64,000 nt of DNA from Chitinophaga varians (GCF_014529945.1 NZ_JACVFB010000007.1:372001-436000); one strand, 5' to 3'; positions 1 to 8,820 are shown, numbered from the stretch's first letter. Notes: generated by a model not told the origin, from the letters alone. Program-made: numbers and translations.

Positions 1-1
1 A

Positions 2-472
2 AATAATGTTGTGCCTACGCTCACAGCAGTAGGCACCGGTAGCAGTATCGCTACTATTCCGGCCAATCTGGAAGCGGTACACAAAATGGGTGTACCGGCA
101 TCCGTGGGTAATGTGGTGGTACCGTTGGGCGCAACGCTGCATAAAGACGGCTCCAGTATCAGTTCCATCATCAAGATGGCCGTGGTGTTTGCCATGTTTG
201 GCAAAGGTTTCGACAGTGTCAACGTGATCGTGATGGCACTGGGCATCACGGTGATCGTGAGCATTGTGGAAGGCGGCATTCCCAATGGCGGTTACATCGG
301 TGAACTGCTGGTGATGTCGGTATACGGTTTCCCTCCGGAGGCGCTCCCGCCGCTGATGGTGATCGGCACATTGGTAGATCCGCTGGCCACCATTTTAAAT
401 GCGACGGGAGACAACGTAGCGGCTATGCTGGTAACCCGGTTTCTGCCAAAGCGGGCTGCGGTAAGCGTTTAA
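2..472 (+). CDS. Dicarboxylate/amino acid:cation symporter, C-terminal part
   Basis: This gene enters from outside the window, so only about the last 156 residues are present. The frame is open from base 2, and the GTG at 11 is internal (it follows N-N-V). The segment carries the conserved core of the DAACS/SDF family: NNVVPTLTAVGTGSS-like substrate and cation site, then the PANLEA, GATLHKDGSS and NATGDN signatures of the last helices. The family imports glutamate, aspartate or C4-dicarboxylates with Na+ or H+ across the inner membrane; the substrate cannot be told from this part. The last 50 bases overlap, tail to tail, the end of the trans-sulfuration gene on the other strand. Confidence 0.93.
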   Translation, partial: NNVVPTLTAVGTGSSIATIPANLEAVHKMGVPASVGNVVVPLGATLHKDGSSISSIIKMAVVFAMFGKGFDSVNVIVMALGITVIVSIVEGGIPNGGYIGELLVMSVYGFPPEALPPLMVIGTLVDPLATILNATGDNVAAMLVTRFLPKRAAVSV

Positions 473-1601
473 AGGCCTGCTCCAGATCGGCAAGCAGGTC
501 GGCCGGTTCTTCCAGACCTACAGACAAACGTATCAGGCTGTCGCTCACACCGGCAGCTTTTCTTTTTTCCGCCGGAATAGATTTATGGGTCATCGTAGCG
601 GGGTGACTAAGCAGACTTTTAATACCACCAAGACTTTCGGCCAGTTTAAAATAGTGTGTCGCCGTCACGAAAGCGGTAGCCGCCTCTTCGCGGTCATCTT
701 TCAGCGAGAAAGAGATGATGCCGCCAAAGCCCTTGCTTTGTTGTTTGGCCAGTGCATGGCCGGGATGGGAAGGCAGACCGGGATAAAATACTTTGTCCAC
801 GGCCGGATGTTGTTCCAGGTATTCAGCGATGACCTGCGCAGATGCCACGTGCTGGCGAATACGCAGGTGCAGTGTTTCGATACCGCGTATCAGCAGGAAG
901 CTGTCGAACGGCGAGAGGATAGCGCCACAGGCGTTCTGATAAAATTTAATCTCCTCTCCCAGTTGTGGTGTTTTAGACACCACCACACCGGCAATCAGGT
1001 CGCTATGTCCACCCAGGTATTTGGTGGCGCTGTGAATGACCAGATCGGCGCCGAGCGCCAGCGGTTGCTGCAACACGGGGGAGGCAAACGTATTGTCCAC
1101 ACAAAGTAAACAGTTGCTGGCTTTTGCGATGCGGCTGATGGCTGCAATATCAGAGATCTTCAGCGTTGGATTGGTGGGCGTTTCCAGCCATATCAGGCGT
1201 GTGGCCGGCGTGATAGCCTGAAATACCGCCTGTGTATCGGCAGTGTCCACATAATGTACCTTGATACCGAATTTTTCATACACTTTATGAAAGAGGCGGA
1301 AAGCGCCGCCATAGATATCATCTACCGCCACAATTTCATCTCCGGCTTTCAGCAGTTTAATGACCGCGTCTATGGCCGCCAGCCCACTGGCGAAGGCGGA
1401 AGCAGCCGCTCCTCCTTCGAGGCCTGCAATGATTTTCTCTGCTGTTTCGCGGGTGGGATTATTGGACCGGGCATAGTCATACCCTTTGTTAACACCGGGA
1501 GCTTCCTGTACGAAAGTAGATGTCTGGTAGATGGGAACAGCGATTGCGCCTGTCTGCGGATCTACGGGAATAGAATGGATCAGTGATGTGATGGTGCTCA
1601 T
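423..1601 (-). CDS. Trans-sulfuration PLP enzyme (cystathionine gamma-synthase/lyase type)
   Basis: A 392-residue cytoplasmic PLP enzyme of the Cys/Met metabolism family, normal length. The PLP lysine is K194 in SATKYLGGHSD; D169 in the CVDNTFASP motif would contact the pyridine nitrogen; the early YARSNNPTR motif supplies phosphate and substrate contacts. Family members make cystathionine from an activated homoserine (MetB), or cleave it (MetC, CGL); sequence alone does not separate these. A SAM-I riboswitch upstream argues for a methionine biosynthetic role, hence MetB-like. Start ATG at 1599-1601. The 3' end overlaps the symporter gene by 50 bp. Expression is expected to fall when SAM is plentiful. 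Confidence 0.93.
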   Translation of the reverse strand: MSTITSLIHSIPVDPQTGAIAVPIYQTSTFVQEAPGVNKGYDYARSNNPTRETAEKIIAGLEGGAAASAFASGLAAIDAVIKLLKAGDEIVAVDDIYGGAFRLFHKVYEKFGIKVHYVDTADTQAVFQAITPATRLIWLETPTNPTLKISDIAAISRIAKASNCLLCVDNTFASPVLQQPLALGADLVIHSATKYLGGHSDLIAGVVVSKTPQLGEEIKFYQNACGAILSPFDSFLLIRGIETLHLRIRQHVASAQVIAEYLEQHPAVDKVFYPGLPSHPGHALAKQQSKGFGGIISFSLKDDREEAATAFVTATHYFKLAESLGGIKSLLSHPATMTHKSIPAEKRKAAGVSDSLIRLSVGLEEPADLLADLEQAFKRLPQPALAETGLPA

Positions 1602-1664
1602 CTGTACTTGTTTTTTAGTTTGATGAAATAATGAATAAACAAGTTCTATGCAGCGCCGATCAAA

Positions 1665-1696
1665 TTTTGAGATTTGGGAATTTATTGATTTAGTGA
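1665..1696. repeat. Degenerate octamer array, left side of the metB-leader palindrome
   Basis: Four consecutive 8-bp units begin at 1665, 1673, 1681 and 1689: TTTTGAGA, TTTGGGAA, TTTATTGA, TTTAGTGA. Read on the minus strand they are AAATNNNN units. They face a matching AAATNNNN array at 1744-1783 on the other side of the terminator. Bases 1679-1691 are perfectly complementary to 1760-1772 (13 bp), so the arrays can extend the terminator stem. Confidence 0.6.
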
Positions 1697-1699
1697 TTT

Positions 1700-1743
1700 A
1701 AAAAAAAAATGCAGCGAAGAGATGGTATTCTTCGCTGCATTTT
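1700..1743 (-). terminator. Intrinsic terminator in the riboswitch expression platform
   Basis: A perfect 15-bp stem (1729-1743 with 1706-1720, core AATGCAGCGAAGA) with an 8-base loop is followed on the minus strand by nine U residues. It lies between the SAM riboswitch and the trans-sulfuration gene, as expected for transcription attenuation. A possible competing pairing is AAGTATCT at the riboswitch 3' edge with AGATATTT just before the terminator stem, with one G-U pair. Confidence 0.85.
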
Positions 1744-1783
1744 AAATATCTAAATATGAAAATCAATAAATTTCTAAATGTAG
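1744..1783. repeat. AAATNNNN octamer array, right side of the metB-leader palindrome
   Basis: Five in-phase 8-bp units occupy 1744-1783: AAATATCT, AAATATGA, AAATCAAT, AAATTTCT, AAATGTAG. The array ends three bases before the last strand of riboswitch helix P1 (1787). The unit AAATCAAT also occurs, in the same phase, in the array at 18078-18109. Confidence 0.6.
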
Positions 1784-1786
1784 ATA

Positions 1787-1893
1787 CTTATCTTTCCCGG
1801 CTTCACCGGGATGGATGCAGCACCTTTCATCAGTGCCATGATGAAGGTTGCTAAGGTATCGTCGGGCCATTTCCCTCCTCCTTTCTTGATAAG
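1787..1893 (-). promoter_or_regulatory. SAM-I (S-box) riboswitch
   Basis: On the minus strand the S-box consensus reads in order: P1 strand CTTATC (1893-1888), AAGAAAGGAGGAGGGAAATG, then GGCCCGACGATACC, TTAGCAACC, the P3 hairpin CTTCATCA/TGATGAAAG, AAGGTGCTGCATCC, the P4 hairpin CCCGG/CCGGG, and the closing P1 strand GATAAG (1792-1787). All conserved blocks are present in the right order and spacing. It binds S-adenosylmethionine and should switch the downstream terminator, controlling the trans-sulfuration gene that begins at 1601. Confidence 0.93.
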
Positions 1894-1911
1894 CGATTAA
1901 AAGAACTGGTG

Positions 1912-1942
1912 CAAAGATAGGACACAAATTCAAACTACCAAA
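1912..1942 (-). promoter_or_regulatory. Bacteroidota housekeeping promoter of the riboswitch transcript
   Basis: On the minus strand a -33 element TTTG (1942-1939) is followed after exactly 19 bases by a -7 element TATCTTTG (1919-1912), which fits the Bacteroidota consensus TTTG-N19-21-TAnnTTTG. Transcription would begin near 1908, about 15 bases before riboswitch helix P1. This is the best promoter match seen in the window. Confidence 0.8.
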
Positions 1943-1966
1943 TTTATTTCCTACAAATTTTGTAGA

Positions 1967-2887
1967 CTATTCATTTTGCAGGGTTAGTTTCACTCCTTCT
2001 TCATAGGAAGTAGGCTTCACCTGGAAATGTTTTTCAAATTTGGAAGAATCGAAAATATAGGGATAGTTGCTTTGGTAGAGCATCTCTCTCAGTTCACGGA
2101 TAGTAGGATCGAACAGGCCGGAGATAGCGATGAGGAGGCCATTCAGCTTCATGTATTTCGGCTTTACGCCCATCTGGCGGGCGATCATTTCCATATATCC
2201 TTTACCATCCGGCGCAGGATTGGTAGTGGGCAGATGCCATATCTGGTTCCAGGAAGCGTCGTCCTGAGAGAGCAGATAGAGGCCTTTGCCGGCATCCGGG
2301 GTGAAGGTGTAGCTGTGCGTAACGTTGTCTTTACCCAGCCACATCGCGGAACTCTTCTTTTTAAATTTATCGATGATCAGCAGGTTGAGGAAACCGGTCT
2401 TATCTGCGCCAGGGCCATAAAAATCTGCTGCCCTGGCGATGGTGGCGGTAATACGGCCGGCCTTTACTTCCTCCATCAGCTGGGTAGCGATGGCCGCACG
2501 GATTTTTCCTTTTTTGCTGATAGGGTTATAGGGCGTGGTTTCCGTCATCGGGCCGTTAACTAACCCATAAGAATACACGTTATCGAAGAAGATGAGCTTT
2601 GCTCCTTCCGCCTTGCAGGCTTCAATAACATTGGTCATGATGCGGGGCCATGCTGTGGCCCATAGTTTATGATCATATTTCAGTCCTGCCGTGAGGAATA
2701 CCACAGTGGCGCCGGCCACCGCCTTGCGTGTTTGTGCAGCGTCTGTGATATCAGCCGCCACCAGATCGGTGATACCGGCAATAGTTTGTGGGGAGCGACT
2801 CACCAGGCGTACCTGTTTTCCGTTTTTTACCAGTTCTTTGGCCAGTTCATTGGCGATGATGCCACCGGCGCCGAGGATAGTGTACAT
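1967..2887 (-). CDS. NAD(P)-dependent epimerase/SDR-family protein
   Basis: 306 residues with an N-terminal Rossmann fold: the nucleotide-binding GAGGIIA motif at residues 7-13 directly follows the first strand. The middle contains the VVFLTAG strand and a FFDNVYSYG segment in place of the usual YxxxK site, as in atypical extended SDRs that bind NAD(P) but may not be classical epimerases. No substrate can be assigned. It lies upstream of the SAM riboswitch on the same strand but the riboswitch has its own promoter, so co-regulation is unlikely. Stop TAG is at 1967-1969. Confidence 0.8.
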   Translation of the reverse strand: MYTILGAGGIIANELAKELVKNGKQVRLVSRSPQTIAGITDLVAADITDAAQTRKAVAGATVVFLTAGLKYDHKLWATAWPRIMTNVIEACKAEGAKLIFFDNVYSYGLVNGPMTETTPYNPISKKGKIRAAIATQLMEEVKAGRITATIARAADFYGPGADKTGFLNLLIIDKFKKKSSAMWLGKDNVTHSYTFTPDAGKGLYLLSQDDASWNQIWHLPTTNPAPDGKGYMEMIARQMGVKPKYMKLNGLLIAISGLFDPTIRELREMLYQSNYPYIFDSSKFEKHFQVKPTSYEEGVKLTLQNE

Positions 2888-2951
2888 GAGCTTGTGTGTT
2901 TTATGAATAACAAGGAAGACGATTCACCGTTGTCAATGTTACATCCCCTGA

Positions 2952-4181
2952 TCATGGATCGAGCGGGTCCAGCGAATTGGCCTGCAGTGACTTCAGGTCG
3001 GGCATGAAAGATAAAAAATTCAGGTCTGCCTGTTGTATATCAGCTCCCGGCAGGTAGCCCAGTTCCTCCTGGCAACGTTTGCTGAACACCGGGCTGGCCA
3101 CATAGTAGAGCTGTAAGGCGTCAGAAACGCACAACATCCGTTTTTGCAGGGGCATGCAGCTTTTCCAGGCTATGCGGACCGCGTTGCGGATATTGGTAGT
3201 GGTATGCCGGGCGTGTGGCTCAACAATAATCGCATCGGCTGGCACCTTCAGTTCGTTGACCATATATTTTTTCATCTCGATCGCTTCTGCGTAGGGTGTT
3301 CCGAACGGATGTACATGCCCGCCGGAAACGATGATAAAAGGAGCTTTCCCATCGTGGTACATGTCTGCCCCAATGCGGCAGCGGTTTTTGCCCGCATCGC
3401 TGATAGCATCTTTATTATCCGGGCCTGCACCGGGAATGAGCAATGCGGAGTAGGTGTATTTATCCCAGTTGACCGATTTTGCTTTCGTATAGGCAGCGCT
3501 GTTAGTTTCCTCCAGCGGCAGGTACCGGGCGCATTCATCATGTTTATTCAGCACCAGCATCCCGATGGCCAATGCCAGCGGCGATTGGAAAAACAGAATG
3601 TCAGAGGACGTGTTGCGGGCAACGGAAGCTGATAATTCCGTGAGCGCCTGTTGATAGGCAGGACTTTCCACATAAAAGGACGCTGAATCAATTTTAGGAT
3701 ACCGGAAACCTTTGTTGGTCGTATAGGCGTTGAGGATATAGTTCACCCCATGAGCGGCATCCTGCCAGGCTTTCATGAGCAGCGTGCTGTCCGGGTCAGC
3801 GGCGTACAGCTGGAAGAAGCCGGAGCGGCGCATATGTTGCAACAATGTGCCCATTTCCCGTGGATGTTGTTGCAGCATTTGTGCGAAACAGCTATTAAAA
3901 CGGGCGATGGTGACATCGTCAAGTTGCATGTCTATCGGATGATGGGACGACTGCAGTTTTGTTCGATAAATATTGTTGCAGCGCTGAACGCCGGTGTCCT
4001 TTACCAGGAGCTTGTTGACCTCCGGCAGGTGTTCCAGCAGCGTAAACAAATAGAAGTTCCTGTTTACGATCACGTTCCTTTCCTGTAGTAATTTATAGCC
4101 GGGGTCTGGAGCCGGGGTTTGGGCGGAAGTAGCCAGTATGCTGGTGCATAACAGGGCTACTAGCCATACATAATGCTTCAT
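2952..4181 (-). CDS. DUF218 (YdcF/SanA-type) envelope protein
   Basis: The frame opens at 4190, but ATG at 4181 puts the signal peptide (MKHYVWLVALLCTSILATSA) at the very start, so I prefer it; about 409 residues. An uncharacterised N-terminal half of about 240 residues is followed by the DUF218 core (roughly residues 240-345) with LLIPGAGP, FIIVSGGHVHP and RHTTTNIRNA motifs. The DUF218 family (YdcF, SanA, ElyC) is linked to envelope and peptidoglycan maintenance; its biochemical role is unsettled. The signal peptide suggests a periplasmic location. No operon partner is evident. Confidence 0.8.
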   Translation of the reverse strand: MKHYVWLVALLCTSILATSAQTPAPDPGYKLLQERNVIVNRNFYLFTLLEHLPEVNKLLVKDTGVQRCNNIYRTKLQSSHHPIDMQLDDVTIARFNSCFAQMLQQHPREMGTLLQHMRRSGFFQLYAADPDSTLLMKAWQDAAHGVNYILNAYTTNKGFRYPKIDSASFYVESPAYQQALTELSASVARNTSSDILFFQSPLALAIGMLVLNKHDECARYLPLEETNSAAYTKAKSVNWDKYTYSALLIPGAGPDNKDAISDAGKNRCRIGADMYHDGKAPFIIVSGGHVHPFGTPYAEAIEMKKYMVNELKVPADAIIVEPHARHTTTNIRNAVRIAWKSCMPLQKRMLCVSDALQLYYVASPVFSKRCQEELGYLPGADIQQADLNFLSFMPDLKSLQANSLDPLDP

Positions 4182-4440
4182 ATCGTCCACGAAAGTGTTA
4201 TGGTTTTAGAATAGAACGGCAAAGTACAAATTACCTTTAAATAACATTTACTTGAATATAGAATTTAAAAAATCAATAATACATAGCTAATCATAATACA
4301 TATTTCGATTATTCAAAATTACATACCCATCAACATATTCGCCATAAGTGGCTTTTACCACCAATACGGAAAATGAGTTAATTTCACCGCGCCGGAGAGT
4401 CTCATTCACTCTTTCGTGCCAACTTCCAATCCATGCAATA

Positions 4441-6567
4441 ATGTACAACGCCCACGAAAGAAAAAGTTTTTTCCGGTTTGCAGTAGTCATCTTGATGGTA
4501 ATCATTCTGGTTACTTTCTTTATGATTATATTTCTGCGTAAGCGGGCGGCCGATCAGTTGAGTGCGGGCGTGAGGGACCTGGTGGCCACCAAAACCGATG
4601 CAGGGCATATTGATCAGGCCGTGCAGTTGTTATACGCAGCAGACAACGACTTCCGTTTTTACACCCTCACCTACGACCCGGCCTATCTGCACTCCTATGT
4701 AGCTTCACTGGAAGCGGTGAGTGCCCATATTGATACCGCCATCGGCGCCGCTTCCAAACAAAAACAGGTCCAGGAGCTGCTGGCCGACAAAGAAGCTAAA
4801 ACCCAGTTATTCCTGCATACCCGCCTGTATGTGGACTCTCTCTTGCAGCTATCGCAGCAATGGGATACCGCCGCCACCCCGGTAGTGATACAGGAACTGA
4901 AAAAGATAAAACTGCCGCAGCGGGAACAGATAGATACCATCATCACTTCTTCCTCAGCGACCGTCAAACCTAAGAAGAAACTGTTTGGCCGTATTAAAGA
5001 CGCGATTTCCAACCGCGCAGCGGTACAAACCAAACAGGAAGTCAAAGTCATTAAACGGGATGCTGGCGGCGACAATCAGACCAGCGTTGTTTCTACTGCC
5101 GACCTGAAAAGGATGCAGCAAAGCTACCAGCAGTTCATGCGGCAGGCAGCGCAGAGCCATGCGAACCTCAACCGCAAGGAATATGCGCTCGTCATGGCCA
5201 ATCAACGGCTGTTTAACGCCCTGCAACAGGTACTGGCCAACCTGCGGAAAAACATGGTGGCCGAGACCGACAAAAAACGCTGGGTGCTGAGCCAGAACAT
5301 TGGTAATTCCCTCTATACGATGGACAAACACACGTATTGGGAAATTCCGCTGTTATTGCTACTGACCGGTATCATCATCTATGGCATTATCCGGCTCTAT
5401 AAATATGATCTTGCCTTGCTTCGATCTAAACAGCAGGCGGAGAAATACGCGCGGCAGAAAAGTGAGTTTGCCTCTACCATGAGCCATGAGATCCGGACAC
5501 CGATCCATTCCCTGCTGGGTTATACCAGTCAGCTGGAGCGGGAACAGCCCGGAGAAACGGCTTCCGCCATCCGCAATTCCGCCGAGATGCTGCTATCTGT
5601 TGTCAATAACGTACTCGATTATACGCAGATGGAGAGTGGTAAACCTTCCCTGAAGCAGGAGAAGTTTTCCCCCCGCACCGCCATTGAGGATGTCTGCACC
5701 AGTTTACAGGTACAGGCCAATATCAAATCGCTCCGGTTGCAGCCCTGTATTTACTTCCCTACCACCCAACAGGTGTATGGTGATGTGTTCCGGCTCAAGC
5801 AGGTGTTGATCAACCTGATCGCTAATGCCATCAAATACACCAGCAAGGGCGATATCACCGTAACCGCCTGGCTGCGTGACGGGGAACTGTTACAGGTGTC
5901 TGTGAAAGATACCGGCAATGGTATCCCGGCAGAAGTCATCCCCACCCTGTTTGACGCTTTCACTCAGGGCCCCAATGGCGTCTCCAAAGGCAGCGGTCTT
6001 GGACTGTATATCGCCAAAAAAATTATCGACCTGCATGATGGGAAAATAGAAGTGAAGAGTACACCCGGAAAAGGCACTACGTTCTATTTTGAAATAAGGT
6101 ATCCCGCTGTTGTGCAAACACCCGGTACCATTAAAATTACCATGCCCGTGAACAACACCACCGAATCCCCCGACATCCCCGCCACCCCTGCTCACATCAG
6201 ACTACTGGTAGTGGAAGACAGTGTACTGAATCAAAAGTTGCTGTCCCTCCTGCTGGACAGACTAGGCATCGCGCACATGATTACCGGGTCTGCCGAAGAG
6301 GCGCTGACCATCTATGCCCGAGAATCGTTTGACATGATCCTGACCGACATTGATCTTCCCGGTATGGACGGTATCGCCCTCACACAGCAGATACGGCAGC
6401 TGCCCGACAAGAAAAAGGCCGGCGTCACGATCATCGCTATTACCGGTAACATACTGGATGATGATGTTGCCAGCTACATGAACAGTGGTCTGAATGACTA
6501 CATCATGAAGCCCTACCGTGAAGAAGACATCCTCGAAAAAATCAGTGCGCACGGCCTGCTGGTATAA
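4441..6567 (+). CDS. Hybrid sensor histidine kinase/response regulator
   Basis: Start chosen at ATG 4441 because it puts a membrane helix (about residues 13-33) at the N-terminus; the frame is open from 4348. The 708-residue protein has, in order, a membrane helix, about 270 residues of probably periplasmic helical/coiled-coil sequence, a second membrane helix (about 300-320), HisKA with phospho-acceptor H349 in SHEIRTP, HATPase_c with N box NLIANAIKYT and G boxes DTGNGIP and GSGLGLYIAK, and a C-terminal receiver with phospho-acceptor D636 in LTDIDLPGMDG and the lysine of MKPYREEDI. No Hpt or DNA-binding domain is present, so the output needs a partner encoded elsewhere. The sensed signal is unknown. 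Confidence 0.92.
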   Translation: MYNAHERKSFFRFAVVILMVIILVTFFMIIFLRKRAADQLSAGVRDLVATKTDAGHIDQAVQLLYAADNDFRFYTLTYDPAYLHSYVASLEAVSAHIDTAIGAASKQKQVQELLADKEAKTQLFLHTRLYVDSLLQLSQQWDTAATPVVIQELKKIKLPQREQIDTIITSSSATVKPKKKLFGRIKDAISNRAAVQTKQEVKVIKRDAGGDNQTSVVSTADLKRMQQSYQQFMRQAAQSHANLNRKEYALVMANQRLFNALQQVLANLRKNMVAETDKKRWVLSQNIGNSLYTMDKHTYWEIPLLLLLTGIIIYGIIRLYKYDLALLRSKQQAEKYARQKSEFASTMSHEIRTPIHSLLGYTSQLEREQPGETASAIRNSAEMLLSVVNNVLDYTQMESGKPSLKQEKFSPRTAIEDVCTSLQVQANIKSLRLQPCIYFPTTQQVYGDVFRLKQVLINLIANAIKYTSKGDITVTAWLRDGELLQVSVKDTGNGIPAEVIPTLFDAFTQGPNGVSKGSGLGLYIAKKIIDLHDGKIEVKSTPGKGTTFYFEIRYPAVVQTPGTIKITMPVNNTTESPDIPATPAHIRLLVVEDSVLNQKLLSLLLDRLGIAHMITGSAEEALTIYARESFDMILTDIDLPGMDGIALTQQIRQLPDKKKAGVTIIAITGNILDDDVASYMNSGLNDYIMKPYREEDILEKISAHGLLV

Positions 6568-6605
6568 CCTTCAGGATATTCGCAGATTCTGACCTATCTT
6601 GGGGA

Positions 6606-7295
6606 ATGACCTTTGCAGACCAGATCATCGACTTTAATAAAAACCTCGTATTCAGCGGCCGCCTACCCGATGGTATCCGTATTATGAACCCATTCCGTGA
6701 AAATCCGGAGATCAATGGTATCATGGAACAGTTCTATAAGAAGTATTACGACGACCATTCGCAGCGCCGCATGATACTGGGCATTAACCCCGGCCGCCTC
6801 GGCTCGGGCGCTACCGGCGTGCCTTTCACCGATACCAAACGCATGGCTGAAAAATGCGGCATCACCATCAATGGGTTTAAAACTCATGAGCCATCGTCCG
6901 TATTTGTGTATGACGTGATCGATGCCTACGGCGGCGTGAAAAAGTTCTACAAAAAATTCTATATCGGCTCTATATGCCCGCTCGGCTTTACCCAACAACA
7001 AACCGGCGGCAAGGAGATCAACTACAACTATTACGACAGCCCTGCCCTCACAAAAGCAGTCACTCCCTTCATCATAGAAAGCCTGCGCACGCAGCTTGCC
7101 TGGGACATAGATACCAGCGTTTGTTACGTGATGGGCACCGGCAAGAATGCAGCTTTCTTTGAAGCACTGAACAAAAAGGAACAGTTCTTTCAGAAAGTTG
7201 TTCCGCTGGAACATCCCAGATTTGTGATGCAATACAGGAGTAAGACAAAGGAGACGTATGTGGACAAGTATATCACGGCTTTAAACGACGCCTGA
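6606..7295 (+). CDS. SMUG2-type uracil-DNA glycosylase family protein (DUF4918)
   Basis: 229 residues, cytoplasmic. GINPGRLGSGATGVPFTD (about 59-76) corresponds to the first active-site motif of the uracil-DNA glycosylase superfamily, and HPRF (203-206) to the second (HPSP-like). This combination fits the SMUG2 family, also annotated DUF4918, which is common in Bacteroidota. The expected role is excision of uracil or oxidised pyrimidines from DNA; activity of this branch is inferred from the superfamily. It starts 39 bp after the histidine kinase stop on the same strand, so co-transcription is possible but no functional link is obvious. Confidence 0.8.
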   Translation: MTFADQIIDFNKNLVFSGRLPDGIRIMNPFRENPEINGIMEQFYKKYYDDHSQRRMILGINPGRLGSGATGVPFTDTKRMAEKCGITINGFKTHEPSSVFVYDVIDAYGGVKKFYKKFYIGSICPLGFTQQQTGGKEINYNYYDSPALTKAVTPFIIESLRTQLAWDIDTSVCYVMGTGKNAAFFEALNKKEQFFQKVVPLEHPRFVMQYRSKTKETYVDKYITALNDA

Positions 7296-7426
7296 TAACT
7301 GCCGCTATTTTGCATTATCCGGGCTGTAAAGAACGTATCTGATATACAGTCAATTGAGATGGCAGGTGTAACAGCGGCGATCCGCTTACGCCCTTTGACC
7401 GGGCGCATCAGCAATAGCCCTGTCCA

Positions 7427-7735
7427 TCATAGTTTTTCGAGACGGCAGTCCCACACCCTTTGCTGGCTTTCCTGCTGAGGAGTGTTCTCCGGCAGTACAC
7501 CGGTAATTTTATACAGGCTCCCCTCCTTCTGGATACGTTCTCCCAGTTGCGGACAGGCATCGTCTTTAAACTGTACGGTGGCCATAATACCGAAGGATGT
7601 ATAACTGTTTATTTTCAGGATGCTGGCTGACCGCACCGGTGTCAGCAGACGGCTTCTTTTGCGTGCGTTGCTCTTATATTGAAGGTAGAGCAACCATAGG
7701 GACAAGGCGACAACGCCTATGAATAGCAGGTTCAC
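7427..7735 (-). CDS. Small single-span membrane protein, function unknown
   Basis: 102 residues. The first 20 residues form one hydrophobic helix (LLFIGVVALSLWLLYLQY), followed by a basic stretch (KSNARKRSR), then a beta-rich domain of about 65 residues. By the positive-inside rule the soluble part should face the cytoplasm. I do not recognise a family. It stands alone between the convergent glycosylase gene and a DoxX gene. Confidence 0.6.
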   Translation of the reverse strand: MNLLFIGVVALSLWLLYLQYKSNARKRSRLLTPVRSASILKINSYTSFGIMATVQFKDDACPQLGERIQKEGSLYKITGVLPENTPQQESQQRVWDCRLEKL

Positions 7736-7900
7736 AGCTACTTGAGGTTTAGATGTTTAGGTAATCAGAGAAATGGCTGTTGTTGGCATCAAACAGCTAT
7801 ACAATATAACCTTTTTACCTGACAAAAAAACAAGTGACCGGGAAGAACGGTAAATAAAGTCCCGGCACTTCCTTTCTTTCCCAGCTAAGTAGCGCGTTAG

Positions 7901-8620
7901 CTACTTCGTACCGGATTGGCGGATATCTTTCGATCTGTTAAAGGCTGCTAAACAGCTATCAAGCGATTGGCCCTGTTTATAAATGCAGTCGCAGAAAAAT
8001 TCGCAGGCCGCGGGGTTTTTACCGGAAGCGCATTGATTTCTGCACTCAGCTTCAGCGCTGCCCGGCCCGATCTCAAATAAATAGGAAGTACCAATGATGA
8101 TGATGGCCAGGACAACAAAGCACCCTCCAAAAAACAGGGTCCGAAGGCGTTTCCGCAAGGGGTGTTTTACTGCAGGAGCAACTGTTTTGCGCTGCTTACC
8201 TGGTAAGATGTGTTTTAAACGGTCATAGTCCCAAATTAATAAAAACAGGTTGGCCAACAACATGATCGTGACGATCCGGGTGCCCGCGAAGCGGGTAGCA
8301 TACGTAAGCACACAAATATTGACGATAATGGGAAAATACATCAGCGCGCCAAGAAGCGCTGTTCGTGGAATCAGTAATAATATAGCGGTTATGATTTGAA
8401 CGATGCCAATAAAGGTATAGTAATACCCTGTCAGCTGTAAGGCATCGAAGTAATGTCCTAATGGGTTATTGGATGGCAGGCCGGTAAATCGTTCACCCAT
8501 GATTTTAACGTAGCCTGCCGGGATAAAGCTTGCTGCCAGCGCGACGCGGCAAAAAACAGCAAACCACCTAAACCATTTGTCAGACCTGGCCTCATTGTAT
8601 ATTTCCTCAATGCTATTCAT
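7901..8620 (-). CDS. DoxX-like membrane protein with a cysteine-rich tail
   Basis: 239 residues. The first 135 residues form four membrane helices of DoxX/MauE type, with the FIPAGYVKIMGERF motif of the first helix. A basic cytoplasmic loop leads to a fifth helix (about 162-180), then a C-terminal tail of about 55 residues with six cysteines in the pattern CxxxC, C, CxC, C. With five helices the tail would lie outside the cytoplasm, where the cysteines could form disulfides or bind metal. DoxX-family proteins are linked to quinone or redox functions, but the role here is unknown. Confidence 0.7.
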   Translation of the reverse strand: MNSIEEIYNEARSDKWFRWFAVFCRVALAASFIPAGYVKIMGERFTGLPSNNPLGHYFDALQLTGYYYTFIGIVQIITAILLLIPRTALLGALMYFPIIVNICVLTYATRFAGTRIVTIMLLANLFLLIWDYDRLKHILPGKQRKTVAPAVKHPLRKRLRTLFFGGCFVVLAIIIIGTSYLFEIGPGSAEAECRNQCASGKNPAACEFFCDCIYKQGQSLDSCLAAFNRSKDIRQSGTK

Positions 8621-8752
8621 ATCGATAGATTAATCATGTTGAGGTTTTATAATTACCCGGAAGTACTTTGTAGTTCAAAAGTTAAGTAAAATCAGGTTGT
8701 ATTTTACCGTATTTTTTCAGATAGTATTTTTCCAACGGAGATGCTTCCAAAT

Positions 8753-8780
8753 AAAAAAGCCCGATGCCAAAGCACCGGGC
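8753..8780 (-). terminator. Intrinsic terminator after the coiled-coil gene
   Basis: On the minus strand GCCCG-G-TGC pairs with GCA-T-CGGGC around a short TTTG loop and is followed by six U residues (8758-8753). It lies 40 bp after the stop of the minus-strand gene ending at 8821. Confidence 0.75.
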
Positions 8781-8820
8781 CCGATTGATTCCATGTAAAC
8801 AATGTGAGCAGCATCAGCTG

